Numbered from the stretch's first letter, positions 43,039-52,367 are shown. The stretch is 64,000 nucleotides of DNA from Nocardia sp. NBC_01327 (GCF_035958815.1 NZ_CP108383.1:5394001-5458000); one strand, 5' to 3'. Notes: generated by a model not told the origin, from the sequence alone. Translations and numbers: made by a program.

Positions 43039-44439
43039 ATGGACAATCGTCTGGATAGCTTCGGTGATGATGCGCTCGGCCGGCACGATGCGGTCGCCCT
43101 GGCCGAGGCGATCCGCACCGGCGCGACCACGGCCGAGGAATTGGCCGCGGCCGCGGTGGCCCGGGCGCGGCAGGTCGATCCGGAGCTGCACGCGATTGCC
43201 CGCGCGGACTACGACACTCCGCGCTACGGCGAGGACAGGGCGGCCGCGCTGTTCGGTGTGCCGACCTTCGTGAAGGACAACACCGATGTGCGCGGCCTGC
43301 CGACCAATCACGGCAGTGAGGCGTTCCGCGCCCGGCCCGCGCGCAAGGACGGCGCATTCACCCGGCAGCTGCTCAGCACCGGTATGACGGTGCTCGGCAA
43401 GTCCCGGCTGCCCGAGTTCGGGTTCAGTCCCTCGACGGAATTCATGACCGAGGAGCCGGTCCACAACCCTTGGGACACCGAGTATTCGGTCGGCGCGTCC
43501 TCCGGCGGGTCGGCGGCGCTGGTGGCCTCGGGTGTGGTGCCCATCGCGCACGCCAATGACGGCGGCGGGTCCATTCGGATTCCGGCCGCCTGTGCCGGAC
43601 TGGTCGGGCTCAAACCGAGCCGGGGCCGGCATATCGACGGTGAGATGGCGCGCACCATGCCGATCAATATCGTCTCCGAGGGCGTGCTCACCCGCACGGT
43701 GCGCGATACCGCCGCCTATATCGCGGCCATCGAGGACTACCGGCGCAATCCGGCCCTGCCGCCGATCGGCACGGTGCTCGGCCCGGCCCGCAGGCGACTG
43801 CGCATCGGCCTGGTGCTGGAGACGACCATCGGCGAGGGCATCGACGAGCAGACCCGTGCGGCCGTGCTGCACACCGCGACGCTGCTCGAGCAGGCCGGGC
43901 ATCGGGTCGAGCCGATCGCGCTGCCGATCACCACGCAGTGGGCGCACGATTTTGTCCAACTCTGGTCGCTGCTGGCCGATTTGGCCGCCAGCACCGGCAA
44001 GCTCACCTTCGATCGCTCCTTCGATGCGAGCAAGCTCGACGGTCTCACCCGCGGCCTGCGCGCCCATCACCGCGCGACGCTGCACCACACGCCGGGTGCG
44101 CTGTGGCGGCTGCGCAAGACCGCGGACACGGTCGCGGGGATGTTCGCCAAGCACGAGCTGATCCTCTCGCCGGTACTCAGCCATATCACCCCGAAGCTCG
44201 GATACCTCAGCCCCACCATCGAATTCGATGAGCTACTGCATCGGCTGATGAGCTACGTCGGCTTCACGCCGATCAACAATGTGGCGGGTACACCGGCGAT
44301 CTCACTGCCCATGGGCATGGCGGCCGAGGGCGTGCCGATCGGCGTGCAACTCGCGGCGGCCTACGGCGATGAACGCACCCTGCTCGAGACCGCGTACGAA
44401 CTCGAAGCGGCACACCGGTTTCCCACCCTGGCGTACTGA
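43039..44439 (+). CDS. amidase-signature family hydrolase
   Basis: A 466-residue amidase with the Ser-cisSer-Lys triad: Lys in FVKDNTDV (about residue 77), cis-Ser in GASSGGSAALVASG (about residue 155) and the nucleophile in NDGGGSIRIPAACAG (about residue 178). The C-terminus LPMGMAAEGVPIGVQLAAAYGDE is typical. Members hydrolyse amides such as aryl or acyl amides; GatA function is unlikely since gatB/gatC are absent nearby. Confidence 0.88.
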   Translation: MDNRLDSFGDDALGRHDAVALAEAIRTGATTAEELAAAAVARARQVDPELHAIARADYDTPRYGEDRAAALFGVPTFVKDNTDVRGLPTNHGSEAFRARPARKDGAFTRQLLSTGMTVLGKSRLPEFGFSPSTEFMTEEPVHNPWDTEYSVGASSGGSAALVASGVVPIAHANDGGGSIRIPAACAGLVGLKPSRGRHIDGEMARTMPINIVSEGVLTRTVRDTAAYIAAIEDYRRNPALPPIGTVLGPARRRLRIGLVLETTIGEGIDEQTRAAVLHTATLLEQAGHRVEPIALPITTQWAHDFVQLWSLLADLAASTGKLTFDRSFDASKLDGLTRGLRAHHRATLHHTPGALWRLRKTADTVAGMFAKHELILSPVLSHITPKLGYLSPTIEFDELLHRLMSYVGFTPINNVAGTPAISLPMGMAAEGVPIGVQLAAAYGDERTLLETAYELEAAHRFPTLAY

Positions 44440-44566
44440 GGATCGGCCACCGCCGCAGGTACGCCGACCGGCGAGAACACCCGCGCCCGACCGGCGGTGG
44501 TGAACACACCCCCTCCGGTTCTGGCATGCTCGTGAGAGGAAGCGGCCAGGCACAAGGAGATTCGAC

Positions 44567-44767
44567 ATGCGGCTCAGTTCGTTGCTGGTGTGCGCGTGGC
44601 TGATCATCGGGGCGGTGGCGGCCGGGCAGCGCGACTACTTCGCGCACGTGAGCAATAACTGCGCCGACTTCGGCACCATCGCGCTGACCGTGCTCGCCGG
44701 GCCGCTGAACTACACCGGCCTCAACCCCAAGGTGACCAGCTGCGAGCTGCCGCAACCCAGTCCGTGA
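44567..44767 (+). CDS. small exported or membrane-anchored protein
   Basis: A 66-residue protein with an N-terminal hydrophobic stretch (SLLVCAWLIIGAVAAGQ) followed by a polar region with two cysteines (NNCADFG and TSCELP) that could form a disulfide outside the membrane. AAGGAG lies eight bases before the ATG, supporting a real gene. Function unknown. Confidence 0.65.
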   Translation: MRLSSLLVCAWLIIGAVAAGQRDYFAHVSNNCADFGTIALTVLAGPLNYTGLNPKVTSCELPQPSP

Positions 44768-44804
44768 CATAGGCGCGGACGCTGCCCGGCATGCCTCGGA
44801 CCAT

Positions 44805-46031
44805 TCAGTGCGCTGCCGCCGTGGCGCGATCGACCGGGGCCAGGCGACGACCACCGACCGCCAGCGCCGCGGCGAGCACCAGCCCGATCACACCGGAAAT
44901 CAGCAGCGGAAGCTGTCCGCTGCCCTGCCAGGCCAGCCCGGCCCAGATCCCGGCAATCAGCACCGCGCCACCGGTGAGGCCCTGATACAGCCCCTGCGCG
45001 GCGCTGTGGCGTCCCGGCGGGGCGAGATCGGAGACCCAGGCTTTGCCGACTCCATCGGTGGCGGCGGCGAATCCGCCGTAGATCGGCAGCACCAGGAATA
45101 CCCATGCGGGTGACTCGATGAGGCCGAGACCGAGGTATCCGACGGCGAAGCAGACGAGCCCGAGTGCGAACACCACATGCCGGGGGATGCGATCGGAGAG
45201 CGCGCCGGCCGGATAGGCGAGTCCGGCGTACGCGATGTTGTAGCAGATGTACGCGCAGATCACCCCTGCGGTCGACAGGCCGAGTTCGTATGCGCGCAGC
45301 AGCAAGAGCGCGTCCGCGAAGTTGACCAGTGAGAACGCGGTCAGCACGCCGATGAGCAGGCGCAGCCGCGCTGGTAAGGGTGCTCGCGCTGCCGATCCGG
45401 CGACCGGTGGCGGCGAACCCGGTGCCGCCGTACGGTTTTCGCGCACCGCGGCCACCAGTACGACCGACAGCACCGCAGGGACGACGGCGATCAGCAGCAA
45501 AGGGCGGATGGCATGGCCGAACGCCTCGTAGAGCCCGAGGCCGATCGCGGGACCCAGGACCGCGCCCGCTGTATCCGACGCGCGATGGAATCCGAAGATC
45601 CGGCCCCGGTACGCGGGGTCGGCGTCCACCATCAGCAGTGCATCGCGCGGCGCACCGCGGATGCCCTTGCCGATCCGGTCCACCCCGCGGCCCGCCAGCA
45701 CCAGCGGCCAACTTCCCGCGATCGCGACCAGCACCTTTCCGGCCGCCGCGAGGCCGTAGCCCACGGCGATCAACGGGCGCTTGGCATACCGATCGCCGAG
45801 CCGCCCGGCGATGATCTTGGTCAGTGCGGCAATGCCTTCGGCCACACCCTCCACCACGCCGACCACTGCCACCGGTGCGCCGAGGGTGACGGTGAGGAAG
45901 ATCGGCAGGATCGGGTACAGCAGTTCGCTGGCGGTGTCCTGCAGCAGACTCACACCGGACAGCACCCGGACATTGGGTGTCAGCCACGTCGCCCGGCGGG
46001 CGGGCGGACTCGGATCGCGCCGCGGGGCCAT
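44805..46031 (-). CDS. MFS transporter
   Basis: A 408-residue transporter with about twelve helices. The loop 2-3 motif GRLGDRYAKRPLI and DRIGKGIRGAPRDALL between helices 4 and 5 are major-facilitator signatures. The latter marks an uncharacterised group of permeases found widely in bacteria. Substrate unknown. Convergent with the 66-residue gene; downstream of the slipin gene on the same strand (57-base gap). Confidence 0.82.
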   Translation of the reverse strand: MAPRRDPSPPARRATWLTPNVRVLSGVSLLQDTASELLYPILPIFLTVTLGAPVAVVGVVEGVAEGIAALTKIIAGRLGDRYAKRPLIAVGYGLAAAGKVLVAIAGSWPLVLAGRGVDRIGKGIRGAPRDALLMVDADPAYRGRIFGFHRASDTAGAVLGPAIGLGLYEAFGHAIRPLLLIAVVPAVLSVVLVAAVRENRTAAPGSPPPVAGSAARAPLPARLRLLIGVLTAFSLVNFADALLLLRAYELGLSTAGVICAYICYNIAYAGLAYPAGALSDRIPRHVVFALGLVCFAVGYLGLGLIESPAWVFLVLPIYGGFAAATDGVGKAWVSDLAPPGRHSAAQGLYQGLTGGAVLIAGIWAGLAWQGSGQLPLLISGVIGLVLAAALAVGGRRLAPVDRATAAAH

Positions 46032-46088
46032 GGTGCACGAGTCTGCCAGTGTCAGCGGACGACCGCCCGGTGATCGAGTGAGCGGCGG

Positions 46089-46946
46089 TTATTGCGCGGT
46101 GTCTCCCGCTCCGTTGTGCACCGGCACGGGAGGTACCGTCACCGGTTGGGTTCCCGACACCATGGGGGTGGCGGAGGCGGTGGTCTCCCGGGCGAAGAAG
46201 GCGCCGATGTCATTCATGGTGCTCATCAGCTGTGCGGGGAACACCACGGTGGTGTTCTTGTCGACGCCGATCTCGATGAGGGTTTGCAGATTGCGCAGTT
46301 GCAGGGCGAGGGGGTGGGCCATCATGATGTCGGACGCGTCGCCGAGTGCTGCCGCTGCCAGTGATTCACCTTCGGCCGCAATGATTTTGGCGCGCTTCTC
46401 GCGCTCGGCCTCGGCCTGCTTGGCCATGGCGCGCTTCATGCTGTCGGGCAGCTGGATGTCCTTGAGTTCGACCAGCGTGACCTCCACGCCCCAGGCCAGC
46501 GTGGTGAGGTCGAGGATCTCGCGGATATCGGCATTGATGCTGTCGGTATCGGAGAGCGCCTGGTCGAGGCTGTGTTTGCCGACCACCTTGCGCAGGGTGG
46601 TCTGCGCGATCTGATCGATGGCCGAGTACACATTCTCGATCGCGACCACGGATTTCTCCGCGTCCACCACCCGGAAGTAGGCGACCGCGGAGATATCGAC
46701 GCTGACATTGTCGCGGGTGATGATGCCCTGCGATTGGATCGGCATGGTGACGATCCGCATGGACACCTTCATCAGGCGGTCCAGGATCGGAATGATCAGG
46801 TTCAGTCCGGGTTCCCGGACGCCGATCACCTTCCCGAGCCGGAAGTGCACGCCCCGCTGATACTGGAAAATCACTCGGATCGACATTGCTACCACGATCA
46901 GCAGCACGATCACGAGGACCACAACCACCCCGATGACGGCTTTCAC
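46089..46946 (-). CDS. SPFH/band 7 slipin-family protein
   Basis: A 285-residue slipin. An N-terminal transmembrane helix (residues about 3-22) is followed by the SPFH domain (YQRGVHFRLGKVIGVREPGLNLIIP, then PIQSQGIITRDNVSVDISAVAYFRV) and a C-terminal coiled coil (MAKQAEAEREKRAKIIAAEGE). The family forms oligomeric scaffolds in membrane microdomains; an NfeD partner is not seen adjacent. The start is a GTG at 46946 with GAGGAG six bases upstream. Confidence 0.88.
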   Translation of the reverse strand: MKAVIGVVVVLVIVLLIVVAMSIRVIFQYQRGVHFRLGKVIGVREPGLNLIIPILDRLMKVSMRIVTMPIQSQGIITRDNVSVDISAVAYFRVVDAEKSVVAIENVYSAIDQIAQTTLRKVVGKHSLDQALSDTDSINADIREILDLTTLAWGVEVTLVELKDIQLPDSMKRAMAKQAEAEREKRAKIIAAEGESLAAAALGDASDIMMAHPLALQLRNLQTLIEIGVDKNTTVVFPAQLMSTMNDIGAFFARETTASATPMVSGTQPVTVPPVPVHNGAGDTAQ

Positions 46947-47049
46947 GACTTCTCCTCACGAGAATCGAAGGCCGGCCGCCGCTAGAGGTGTCGTAGCTAT
47001 GGGGATTTATGCACCGCGATTCGCCGGAAGCTATCCCGGCCGACTGCCT

Positions 47050-47229
47050 TCAGTATGCCCTCGCCGCACCCACCGTGCCGTACGGCTGGTCAGGACCGGT
47101 CGGTTCGCGGCCGGTGAGCAGGCCGTGGATCTCATCGACGAGCGCCTCGAAGCCGAGCCTGCGGCGCGGTCGGTGCGGCGGCCGCGACTCGGCGGGGCGG
47201 CCTCGACGGTTTCCCTGACAGAACCTCAC
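47050..47229 (-). CDS. possible 59-residue protein coupled to the kinase gene
   Basis: A small open frame whose GTG start overlaps the kinase stop codon (GTGA), an arrangement typical of coupled translation. The N-terminal 25 residues are very Arg-rich; the middle LGFEALVDEIHGLLTG looks helical. No family is recognised, and the frame could be chance in GC-rich DNA. Confidence 0.3.
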   Translation of the reverse strand: MRFCQGNRRGRPAESRPPHRPRRRLGFEALVDEIHGLLTGREPTGPDQPYGTVGAARAY

Positions 47230-47747
47230 GGCGACAACGGATCACGCGGCGGCGCGAGCGCGGTGCGGATATCGCCGTGGATGCGGTCGGTGATCGCCTC
47301 GAGCGGCCAGCCGGAATCGATTCGGATCTCGGCGGCGAATCCCACGGGCTGCCAGCCGTGATACCACTGCGCGAGCATGCTGGGCGGAACCTCCGCCGCC
47401 AGAGGGCGACCGGCATGGCGGAGGAGGGTTTCCTCCAGGGTGAGGTCGAAGGCGTACAGCAGGCTGTGCGCCGCGACCTCGGCCAGGCGCTCGAGCATGG
47501 CGCCGTAGCGGGTGGTGTCGAGGATGCCCTCGACGATCACCACCAGGCCGCGCGTCAGCGCGAACTGTGCGATGTGCTCGATCAATTCGACATTGAGACG
47601 CCCTTCCGCCTCGGGCTCCCAGGTCATCTGGCGGCGCACCACATCCTGGGGCACCACTACACAGGTGCTGCGCGGCATGCGGTGTTGCACGGTGGCGGCG
47701 GCGGTGGATTTTCCCGAGCCGGAGTTGCCGCGAATCACCACCAGCAC
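47226..47747 (-). CDS. P-loop kinase-like protein
   Basis: A 173-residue nucleotide-binding protein. Walker A GNSGSGKST begins at residue 7, VVVPQDVVRRQM follows, and LVVIVEGILDT supplies the Walker B-like strand. Size and layout match small AAA/uridine-kinase-like proteins annotated as predicted kinases; related proteins phosphorylate small molecules or antibiotics. The start is a GTG at 47747. It lies 29 bases after the preceding unknown gene on the same strand, so both are probably one transcript. Confidence 0.75.
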   Translation of the reverse strand: MLVVIRGNSGSGKSTAAATVQHRMPRSTCVVVPQDVVRRQMTWEPEAEGRLNVELIEHIAQFALTRGLVVIVEGILDTTRYGAMLERLAEVAAHSLLYAFDLTLEETLLRHAGRPLAAEVPPSMLAQWYHGWQPVGFAAEIRIDSGWPLEAITDRIHGDIRTALAPPRDPLSP

Positions 47748-47776
47748 ACCGCAACCGGCGGCCGATGCCGTCCCGT

Positions 47777-48271
47777 TCAGGAGCGCACCGGCAGGATGCG
47801 GCCGTCGGCGGTGTGGACGTGGATCAGCGGATGTTCACCGGTCGGGGTGCGGACCAGTGCGAACGCCAAACCGTTGGGGGCGATGGGCGCGGTGTAACTG
47901 TCGATGGTCGAAATAACGGTGAGGGTGGTCGCATCGGCGGCCGCGGTGCCCAGGACCGCGGACCAATTGCCGTCCGCATGGGCGTGCGGGACACGCGAGC
48001 GACTCATCCGCAGCAGCGGCCGATGTTCGGCCGTCCGGGCCGGGCGCGCCCGCGAGGTGGGACGGGGAGTGCCGGCGACGAACGAGGGCGCGACCCACTC
48101 GCCGTCCTGGTTCGCGACGATGACGATGACGCGGAAGTCGCGGCTCTCCAGCAACACCGCGGCGGCGCCTTCATCGTGCTCGATCATGGCGACGGGCTGG
48201 AATTGCTGGTCCAGGGCAGCGAGGCGGGCCTGGGCCGCGGTCAGTGCGGGATGGGACGGAACAGGATTCAT
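47777..48271 (-). CDS. conserved-looking protein of unknown function
   Basis: A 164-residue soluble protein, helical in the first 25 residues then beta-rich (EGAAAVLLESRDFRVIVIVANQDGEWV, TLTVISTIDSYTAPIAPNG, HPLIHVHTADGRILPV). No family recognised. AAGGGGG eight bases before the ATG at 48271 supports this start. It is first in a probable operon with the P-loop kinase. Confidence 0.6.
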   Translation of the reverse strand: MNPVPSHPALTAAQARLAALDQQFQPVAMIEHDEGAAAVLLESRDFRVIVIVANQDGEWVAPSFVAGTPRPTSRARPARTAEHRPLLRMSRSRVPHAHADGNWSAVLGTAAADATTLTVISTIDSYTAPIAPNGLAFALVRTPTGEHPLIHVHTADGRILPVRS

Positions 48272-48350
48272 GGGGTAACCCCCTTCGGGCCGGGGACGCC
48301 GGAGGGCCGAACCATAAATTCTAGGCACGCTGGCGGAGTGCTGCCAGTTG

Positions 48351-48690
48351 TCACACGGTCTTGATCGCACCGGTTCCGATAACGTAGTCCGCACCGTGGA
48401 TGGCCGCCGCGAGCGGTGAGGCGAGATAGGTGACCAGGGCGGCAATATGCCTCGGCTGCGCGAATTCGCCTGTGGTGACGCCCATCTCGCGGGGGATATC
48501 GCGCAGCAGCTGCGCCTGGGTGACGCCGCGGGCGGCGGCCCACTGCTGATCGGTGGATTCCAGGAAGGTCGCGGGCAGATCGTGGTCGCCGCCGCCTCCG
48601 AGGTTGTTGACCAGCAGGTCGATCCCGCCCAGGGCCGAGGTGGCCTGGGCGATGAACTCGGCCGACCTGCCGCGGCGTGCGGATCCGCTA
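48351..48690 (-). pseudogene. short-chain dehydrogenase remnant with core deletion
   Basis: One frame reads FIAQATSALGGIDLLVNNLGGGGDH and then LPATFLESTDQQWAA, the normal middle of an SDR. It jumps at once to LRDIPREMGVTTGEFAQP and ends ALVTYLASPLAAAIHGADYV, the normal C-terminus. The cofactor-binding N-terminus and about 100 residues with the catalytic Ser-Tyr-Lys are missing, and no start codon context remains. The remnant abuts the stop codon of the esterase gene. No enzyme activity is possible. Confidence 0.75.
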
Positions 48691-49647
48691 TCGGTGGAAT
48701 GCCGAAAAGAATTGCCAGATCACCTGGGTGGCGTCGAACTGGTGACTGACCGGGCCGACGACGGCCTTCGGCAGGTACTGCGGGCCGCCCGGCCAGGTGT
48801 GGCCGCCGCCGGTGACCGAGTACAGCTCGACCTTGCTTCCCGCCGCGCACGTGGACGTTTCGACGTTCACCGAGGTGCCGTCGTCGGCCTGATGCGGGAG
48901 GGCGGTCGTGGTGACCGGGCCGCAGGACTCACGAGTGCGCCAGAAGTCCTGGGTGTCGGCCACCGAGAGCACCGCGCTCGTGCCGGGGCCTCCGTGGTGA
49001 CCGGAGGTGACGCGGACCGGGCCGCCTGTATACGAGACGATGGGGTCGGCGGTGCCGTGGATCTCCAGGACCGGCAGGGGATACGCCGGGGTGCAGTCGC
49101 TTTCGTCGGCGGCCGGGAGGGGACCGGACACCGGGGCGATGGCGGCCAGCTTGCCGGCGAGGCGACAGCCCAGGTCCTCGGTGAGCATGCCGCCGTTGGA
49201 GATGCCGGTGGCATAGACCCGGGCGGCGTCGACACCGTCGTTCGCGACCAGGTGGTCGATCAGGGTAGAGACGAAAGCGATATCGTCATGGCCCGCGGCT
49301 CCGGCCTTCGTGTCCGCGCCGCGGCCGTCGTTCCAGGACCTGTCGGCTCCGGCCGGATAGACCGCGAGGAAGCCCTGCGCATCGGCGAGGGTGTCGAAAT
49401 GTGTTGCGGTCACCATGGATTCGGGGGTGCCGCCACCGCCGTGGAAGATCAGGACAGCGGGCAGTGGTCCGGCAGGGGCATGGGCGGGGCGGTGGATGAC
49501 GTACTGGCGGGACATTCCCTCCGATTCCACGGTCATCGTCGTATCGCCCGACGCCCGCGCGGGCGCTGGGCGGCACCCCACCGCGACCAGCGCGAGTGCG
49601 CTGCAGAACGCCGCGACGACAATCCGTTTCGACTCGCTCGTGCCCAT
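48688..49647 (-). CDS. LpqC-like esterase lipoprotein (PHB-depolymerase/feruloyl-esterase fold)
   Basis: A 319-residue alpha/beta hydrolase lipoprotein. The signal peptide ends at the lipobox VAVGC. FHGGGG gives the oxyanion region, YATGISNGGM the nucleophile elbow (Ser near residue 150), EIHGTADPIV the acid and GGGHTWPGG the catalytic His, the pattern of extracellular polyhydroxyalkanoate depolymerases and feruloyl esterases such as mycobacterial LpqC. Several Cys could form disulfides. It faces outward on the cell and probably cleaves esters of polymers or envelope lipids. Confidence 0.85.
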   Translation of the reverse strand: MGTSESKRIVVAAFCSALALVAVGCRPAPARASGDTTMTVESEGMSRQYVIHRPAHAPAGPLPAVLIFHGGGGTPESMVTATHFDTLADAQGFLAVYPAGADRSWNDGRGADTKAGAAGHDDIAFVSTLIDHLVANDGVDAARVYATGISNGGMLTEDLGCRLAGKLAAIAPVSGPLPAADESDCTPAYPLPVLEIHGTADPIVSYTGGPVRVTSGHHGGPGTSAVLSVADTQDFWRTRESCGPVTTTALPHQADDGTSVNVETSTCAAGSKVELYSVTGGGHTWPGGPQYLPKAVVGPVSHQFDATQVIWQFFSAFHR

Positions 49648-49789
49648 TCACCGCACGGTACCGAGCCAACCTGTAGGTCAGCTGTAGACGGCGGCGCCGT
49701 ACGCCGAGAGTGAACCGAATGCGCGCCGCGCGCGAATCATGGTCACAATGGCGGGGATCGGCGTGCAGTACGCCAGGAGGGTACGACTG

Positions 49790-50905
49790 ATGAGTGATGT
49801 GCTTCTGACTCCGCCCGATGCGACGGAGGTGCGACTGGTGGCCCGCGGGGTGGCGACCGCCGCGCAGGGCGAGCAGGGGCTCACGCCCTTGCAGCAGTTG
49901 CTGATTCCGGCGCTGTTCCTGTCGCTGACGGGACATGCGGTGGAGTTGGCGGAGCTGGAGCCGATCAGTCCGCAGGAGTACGCGGCCGGACTGACCCGGC
50001 GCAATCGGATATTCCGGGAGCGGGTCATCCAGACCATGCTGCTGGCGGCGCTGGTGGTGCGGCCGCTGCCGGCCAGTGTCGCGGACAAGCTGCAGCAGTT
50101 CGCGGACGCGCTGGGCGTGGACGACGATATGATCTCCGTCGCCCGCAAATACGCCGAGGGCGCGGAAGATCTTGCGGCGGTGGACTTCTCCCGCAACGGC
50201 TATCTGGGCGGCATCGACACCACGCGTTTGAACGCCCTGCACACCAGTGAACTGGACAGCTCCTGGAGCGCCGTCGTGGACGATCCGGCCCTGGCCGGAC
50301 GCTGGGCGCAGCTGCGTGAGCTGCCGATGGGCACCCTCGGGCGCGGAGTGGCCGACTTCTACCGCGATCGCGGCTTCGTCACCCCCGGCCTGCCCGGGTC
50401 CGCGCCGCCACTGCTGGCCCAGCACGACTGGGTGCATGTGCTCGCCGGATACGGCACCACCCTGGAGAACGAGATCGAGGTGTTCGCCTTCATGGCGCGC
50501 GCCAATGACGATCCCCGGGCCTTCAGCCTGCTAGCGATGGTGATCTCCCTGTTCGAAACCGGCTATCTGCGTTCCGGCGCAGGGCTTTTCGAAGCGGACG
50601 CGGGGCATCTGCAAGCCAACGGTATGGCGGGACGCCTCGGTGACGCCCTGCGCCGTGGCGCCCTCACCACCGGCAGCCACGACTTCCTCGACCTGGACTG
50701 GTTCACCCTCGCCGACCGCCCGATCACCCTGATACGCAAGGAAATCGGCCTGGTTCCCAAATCCGCCGCGGCCCTCGGCTCCGGCTCGGTGGGCCCCTGG
50801 CAACCCGGCGGAATCACGCCCTACCAGCTCAATTCCGCCCGCACCAGCGCCCGATCCGAAGACCGCGACTACATCCCCTGGACCCCGGACCCGGCCCGCG
50901 ACTGA
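49790..50905 (+). CDS. TerB-like plus Coq4-like fusion protein
   Basis: A 371-residue protein. Residues about 20-150 are helical and resemble a TerB-like domain (LTPLQQLLIPALFLSLTGHAVELAELEPIS). Residues about 180-300 resemble Coq4: LPMGTLGRGVADFYRDRGF, then QHDWVHVLAGYGTTLENE, which fits the HDxxHx11E metal motif of Coq4. Coq4 serves ubiquinone biosynthesis, yet actinobacteria of this type normally use menaquinone, so another role is likely. AGGAGG nine bases before the ATG at 49790 fixes the start. Neighbours give no pathway clue. Confidence 0.68.
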   Translation: MSDVLLTPPDATEVRLVARGVATAAQGEQGLTPLQQLLIPALFLSLTGHAVELAELEPISPQEYAAGLTRRNRIFRERVIQTMLLAALVVRPLPASVADKLQQFADALGVDDDMISVARKYAEGAEDLAAVDFSRNGYLGGIDTTRLNALHTSELDSSWSAVVDDPALAGRWAQLRELPMGTLGRGVADFYRDRGFVTPGLPGSAPPLLAQHDWVHVLAGYGTTLENEIEVFAFMARANDDPRAFSLLAMVISLFETGYLRSGAGLFEADAGHLQANGMAGRLGDALRRGALTTGSHDFLDLDWFTLADRPITLIRKEIGLVPKSAAALGSGSVGPWQPGGITPYQLNSARTSARSEDRDYIPWTPDPARD

Positions 50906-51033
50906 TCACGCCCTATGCACGGGGGCCTGCTCCAGGAATTGGCCGGTCTCTCGGCGGCGCGGTGACCATGCGGACCGAGCCCGGCCATGCCACGATCTCC
51001 CCGCTGTCGAGGTCGGGCGCGCGGAGGAAGAGA

Positions 51034-52164
51034 TCACGCGGAACCGAGTAGGTCGAGCATGCCGGAAACCGCTGCGGGCCAGGTGAATTGCTCGGCCCGG
51101 GTGCGGGCGGCCTGGCGGCGCTGCACGAGGGGGCGGGACAGGACGTCGGTGACCGCCCGGGCGAAGGCGTTCGGGTGGTCGGCGGCCACCGCGCCGCAGT
51201 CGGCGGTGACGATATCGGCGAGGGCGGAGGAGCGGCTGGCTACCACCGGGGTGCCGGCGGCGAGGGCTTCCAGGGCGGCGAGGCCGAAGGTTTCGTGGGG
51301 GCCCGGGGCCAGGGAGACATCGGCGGTGGCCAGCAGGGTGGCCAATGCGGTTCTGTCGGTGATGAATCCGGTGAAGTGGACGGCGGGCAGGCCGTCGTGC
51401 AGGGGCGGGATGGTGCGGGCGCGGCGTTCGAGGGCTTCGCGGCGCGGGCCTTCACCGGCCACGATGAGGCGGGCGTGCACACCCTCGCGGCGCAGTCGGC
51501 CGAGGGCTTCGATGCTGCGGTCGACGCGCTTCTCCACCGACAGTCGCCCGCAGTGCACCAGCAGGGCGTGATCGTCCGCGCCGAGGTCGGTACGCAGGCG
51601 GTGGTCGTGGCGGTCGGGGGTGAACATGTCCAGATCGACGCCGAGCGGTACCAGCTCCACATTCGGGACGTCGATGCGCTGGAACTCCTCACGGGCGAAT
51701 TCTGTTGTGCAGACGACGATGTCGTAGTTCTGGGCGGTGCGGCGGTTGGCGGCGTCGGCGGCCCGGCGGGCGGCGGGGCCCGGCAGCACCTGTCCGAGCA
51801 GGCGGTCGAGGCGTTCGTGGGAGATCATCACCCCGGCCACATCGCGGCGGCGGGCCCAGTTGCCGAACCCGCGCAGTGTCAATCGATCCGACACCTCCAG
51901 CACATCGGGGCGCAGTCCGGCCAGCACATCGGCCACCCGCCGGGGATGAGCCGCACGGTAGCCGCCGGTCCACGGAATCGCGGGCGCGGGCACGGTGATT
52001 CGCAGTACCCCCGAGGGCAGCAACTCCTCGCCCCGGCGCGGCCCGGGAACGATCAGCACCACCTCGTGCCCGGCGGCGACATATCCCGCGCCGAGGTGAT
52101 GCAGTGCGGTGCGCAGCCCCCCGGAGCGCGGACCGTAGAAGTTCGCAAGCTGCACGATGCGCAC
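51034..52164 (-). CDS. GT4 family GDP-mannose-dependent mannosyltransferase-like
   Basis: A 376-residue cytoplasmic glycosyltransferase of the GT-B fold. The N-terminal QLANFYGPRSGGLRTALHHLG is the glycine loop of GT4 mannosyltransferases. The middle LVHCGRLSVEKRVDRSIEAL and the EX7E motif in PHETFGLAALEALAAGTPVVAS bind the nucleotide sugar. It most resembles mycobacterial MgtA/PimB-type enzymes that add mannose to glycolipids and lipomannan precursors. The start is a GTG at 52164. Single gene. Confidence 0.85.
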   Translation of the reverse strand: MRIVQLANFYGPRSGGLRTALHHLGAGYVAAGHEVVLIVPGPRRGEELLPSGVLRITVPAPAIPWTGGYRAAHPRRVADVLAGLRPDVLEVSDRLTLRGFGNWARRRDVAGVMISHERLDRLLGQVLPGPAARRAADAANRRTAQNYDIVVCTTEFAREEFQRIDVPNVELVPLGVDLDMFTPDRHDHRLRTDLGADDHALLVHCGRLSVEKRVDRSIEALGRLRREGVHARLIVAGEGPRREALERRARTIPPLHDGLPAVHFTGFITDRTALATLLATADVSLAPGPHETFGLAALEALAAGTPVVASRSSALADIVTADCGAVAADHPNAFARAVTDVLSRPLVQRRQAARTRAEQFTWPAAVSGMLDLLGSA

Positions 52165-52319
52165 TCGCTGATCGTGCAGGGCACCGGGTTACCCGCGGGA
52201 CCCGGTGCACCAACGCCGTATGAACTCCAGCGGAAGAAGCTGCCACCCGGATTCCAGCGCGCCATCGACCGTCCGCCCGACCGGTATGGGGCAACGACTC
52301 GGGGACACGGACCCGGCAA

Positions 52320-52338
52320 CTGGTCTGACCGCTTGACC
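52320..52338 (+). promoter_or_regulatory. FadR-type operator and -35 of the GntR gene
   Basis: CTGGTCTGACCG (52320-52331) contains the core GGTCTGACC that is repeated exactly in front of the aldehyde dehydrogenase operon. TTGACC (52333-52338) is a possible -35, with TAGCGT at 52356-52361 as a weak -10; the ATG at 52368 would then be nearly leaderless. Confidence 0.6.
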
Positions 52339-52367
52339 TGTGATCTTGCCGCCCTTAGCGTCGGGGG

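Noticed and set aside
43039..44439. Amidase as the GatA subunit of a tRNA amidotransferase
   Set aside because: No gatB or gatC gene is adjacent, and the sequence matches stand-alone amidases; the triad alone does not indicate GatA.
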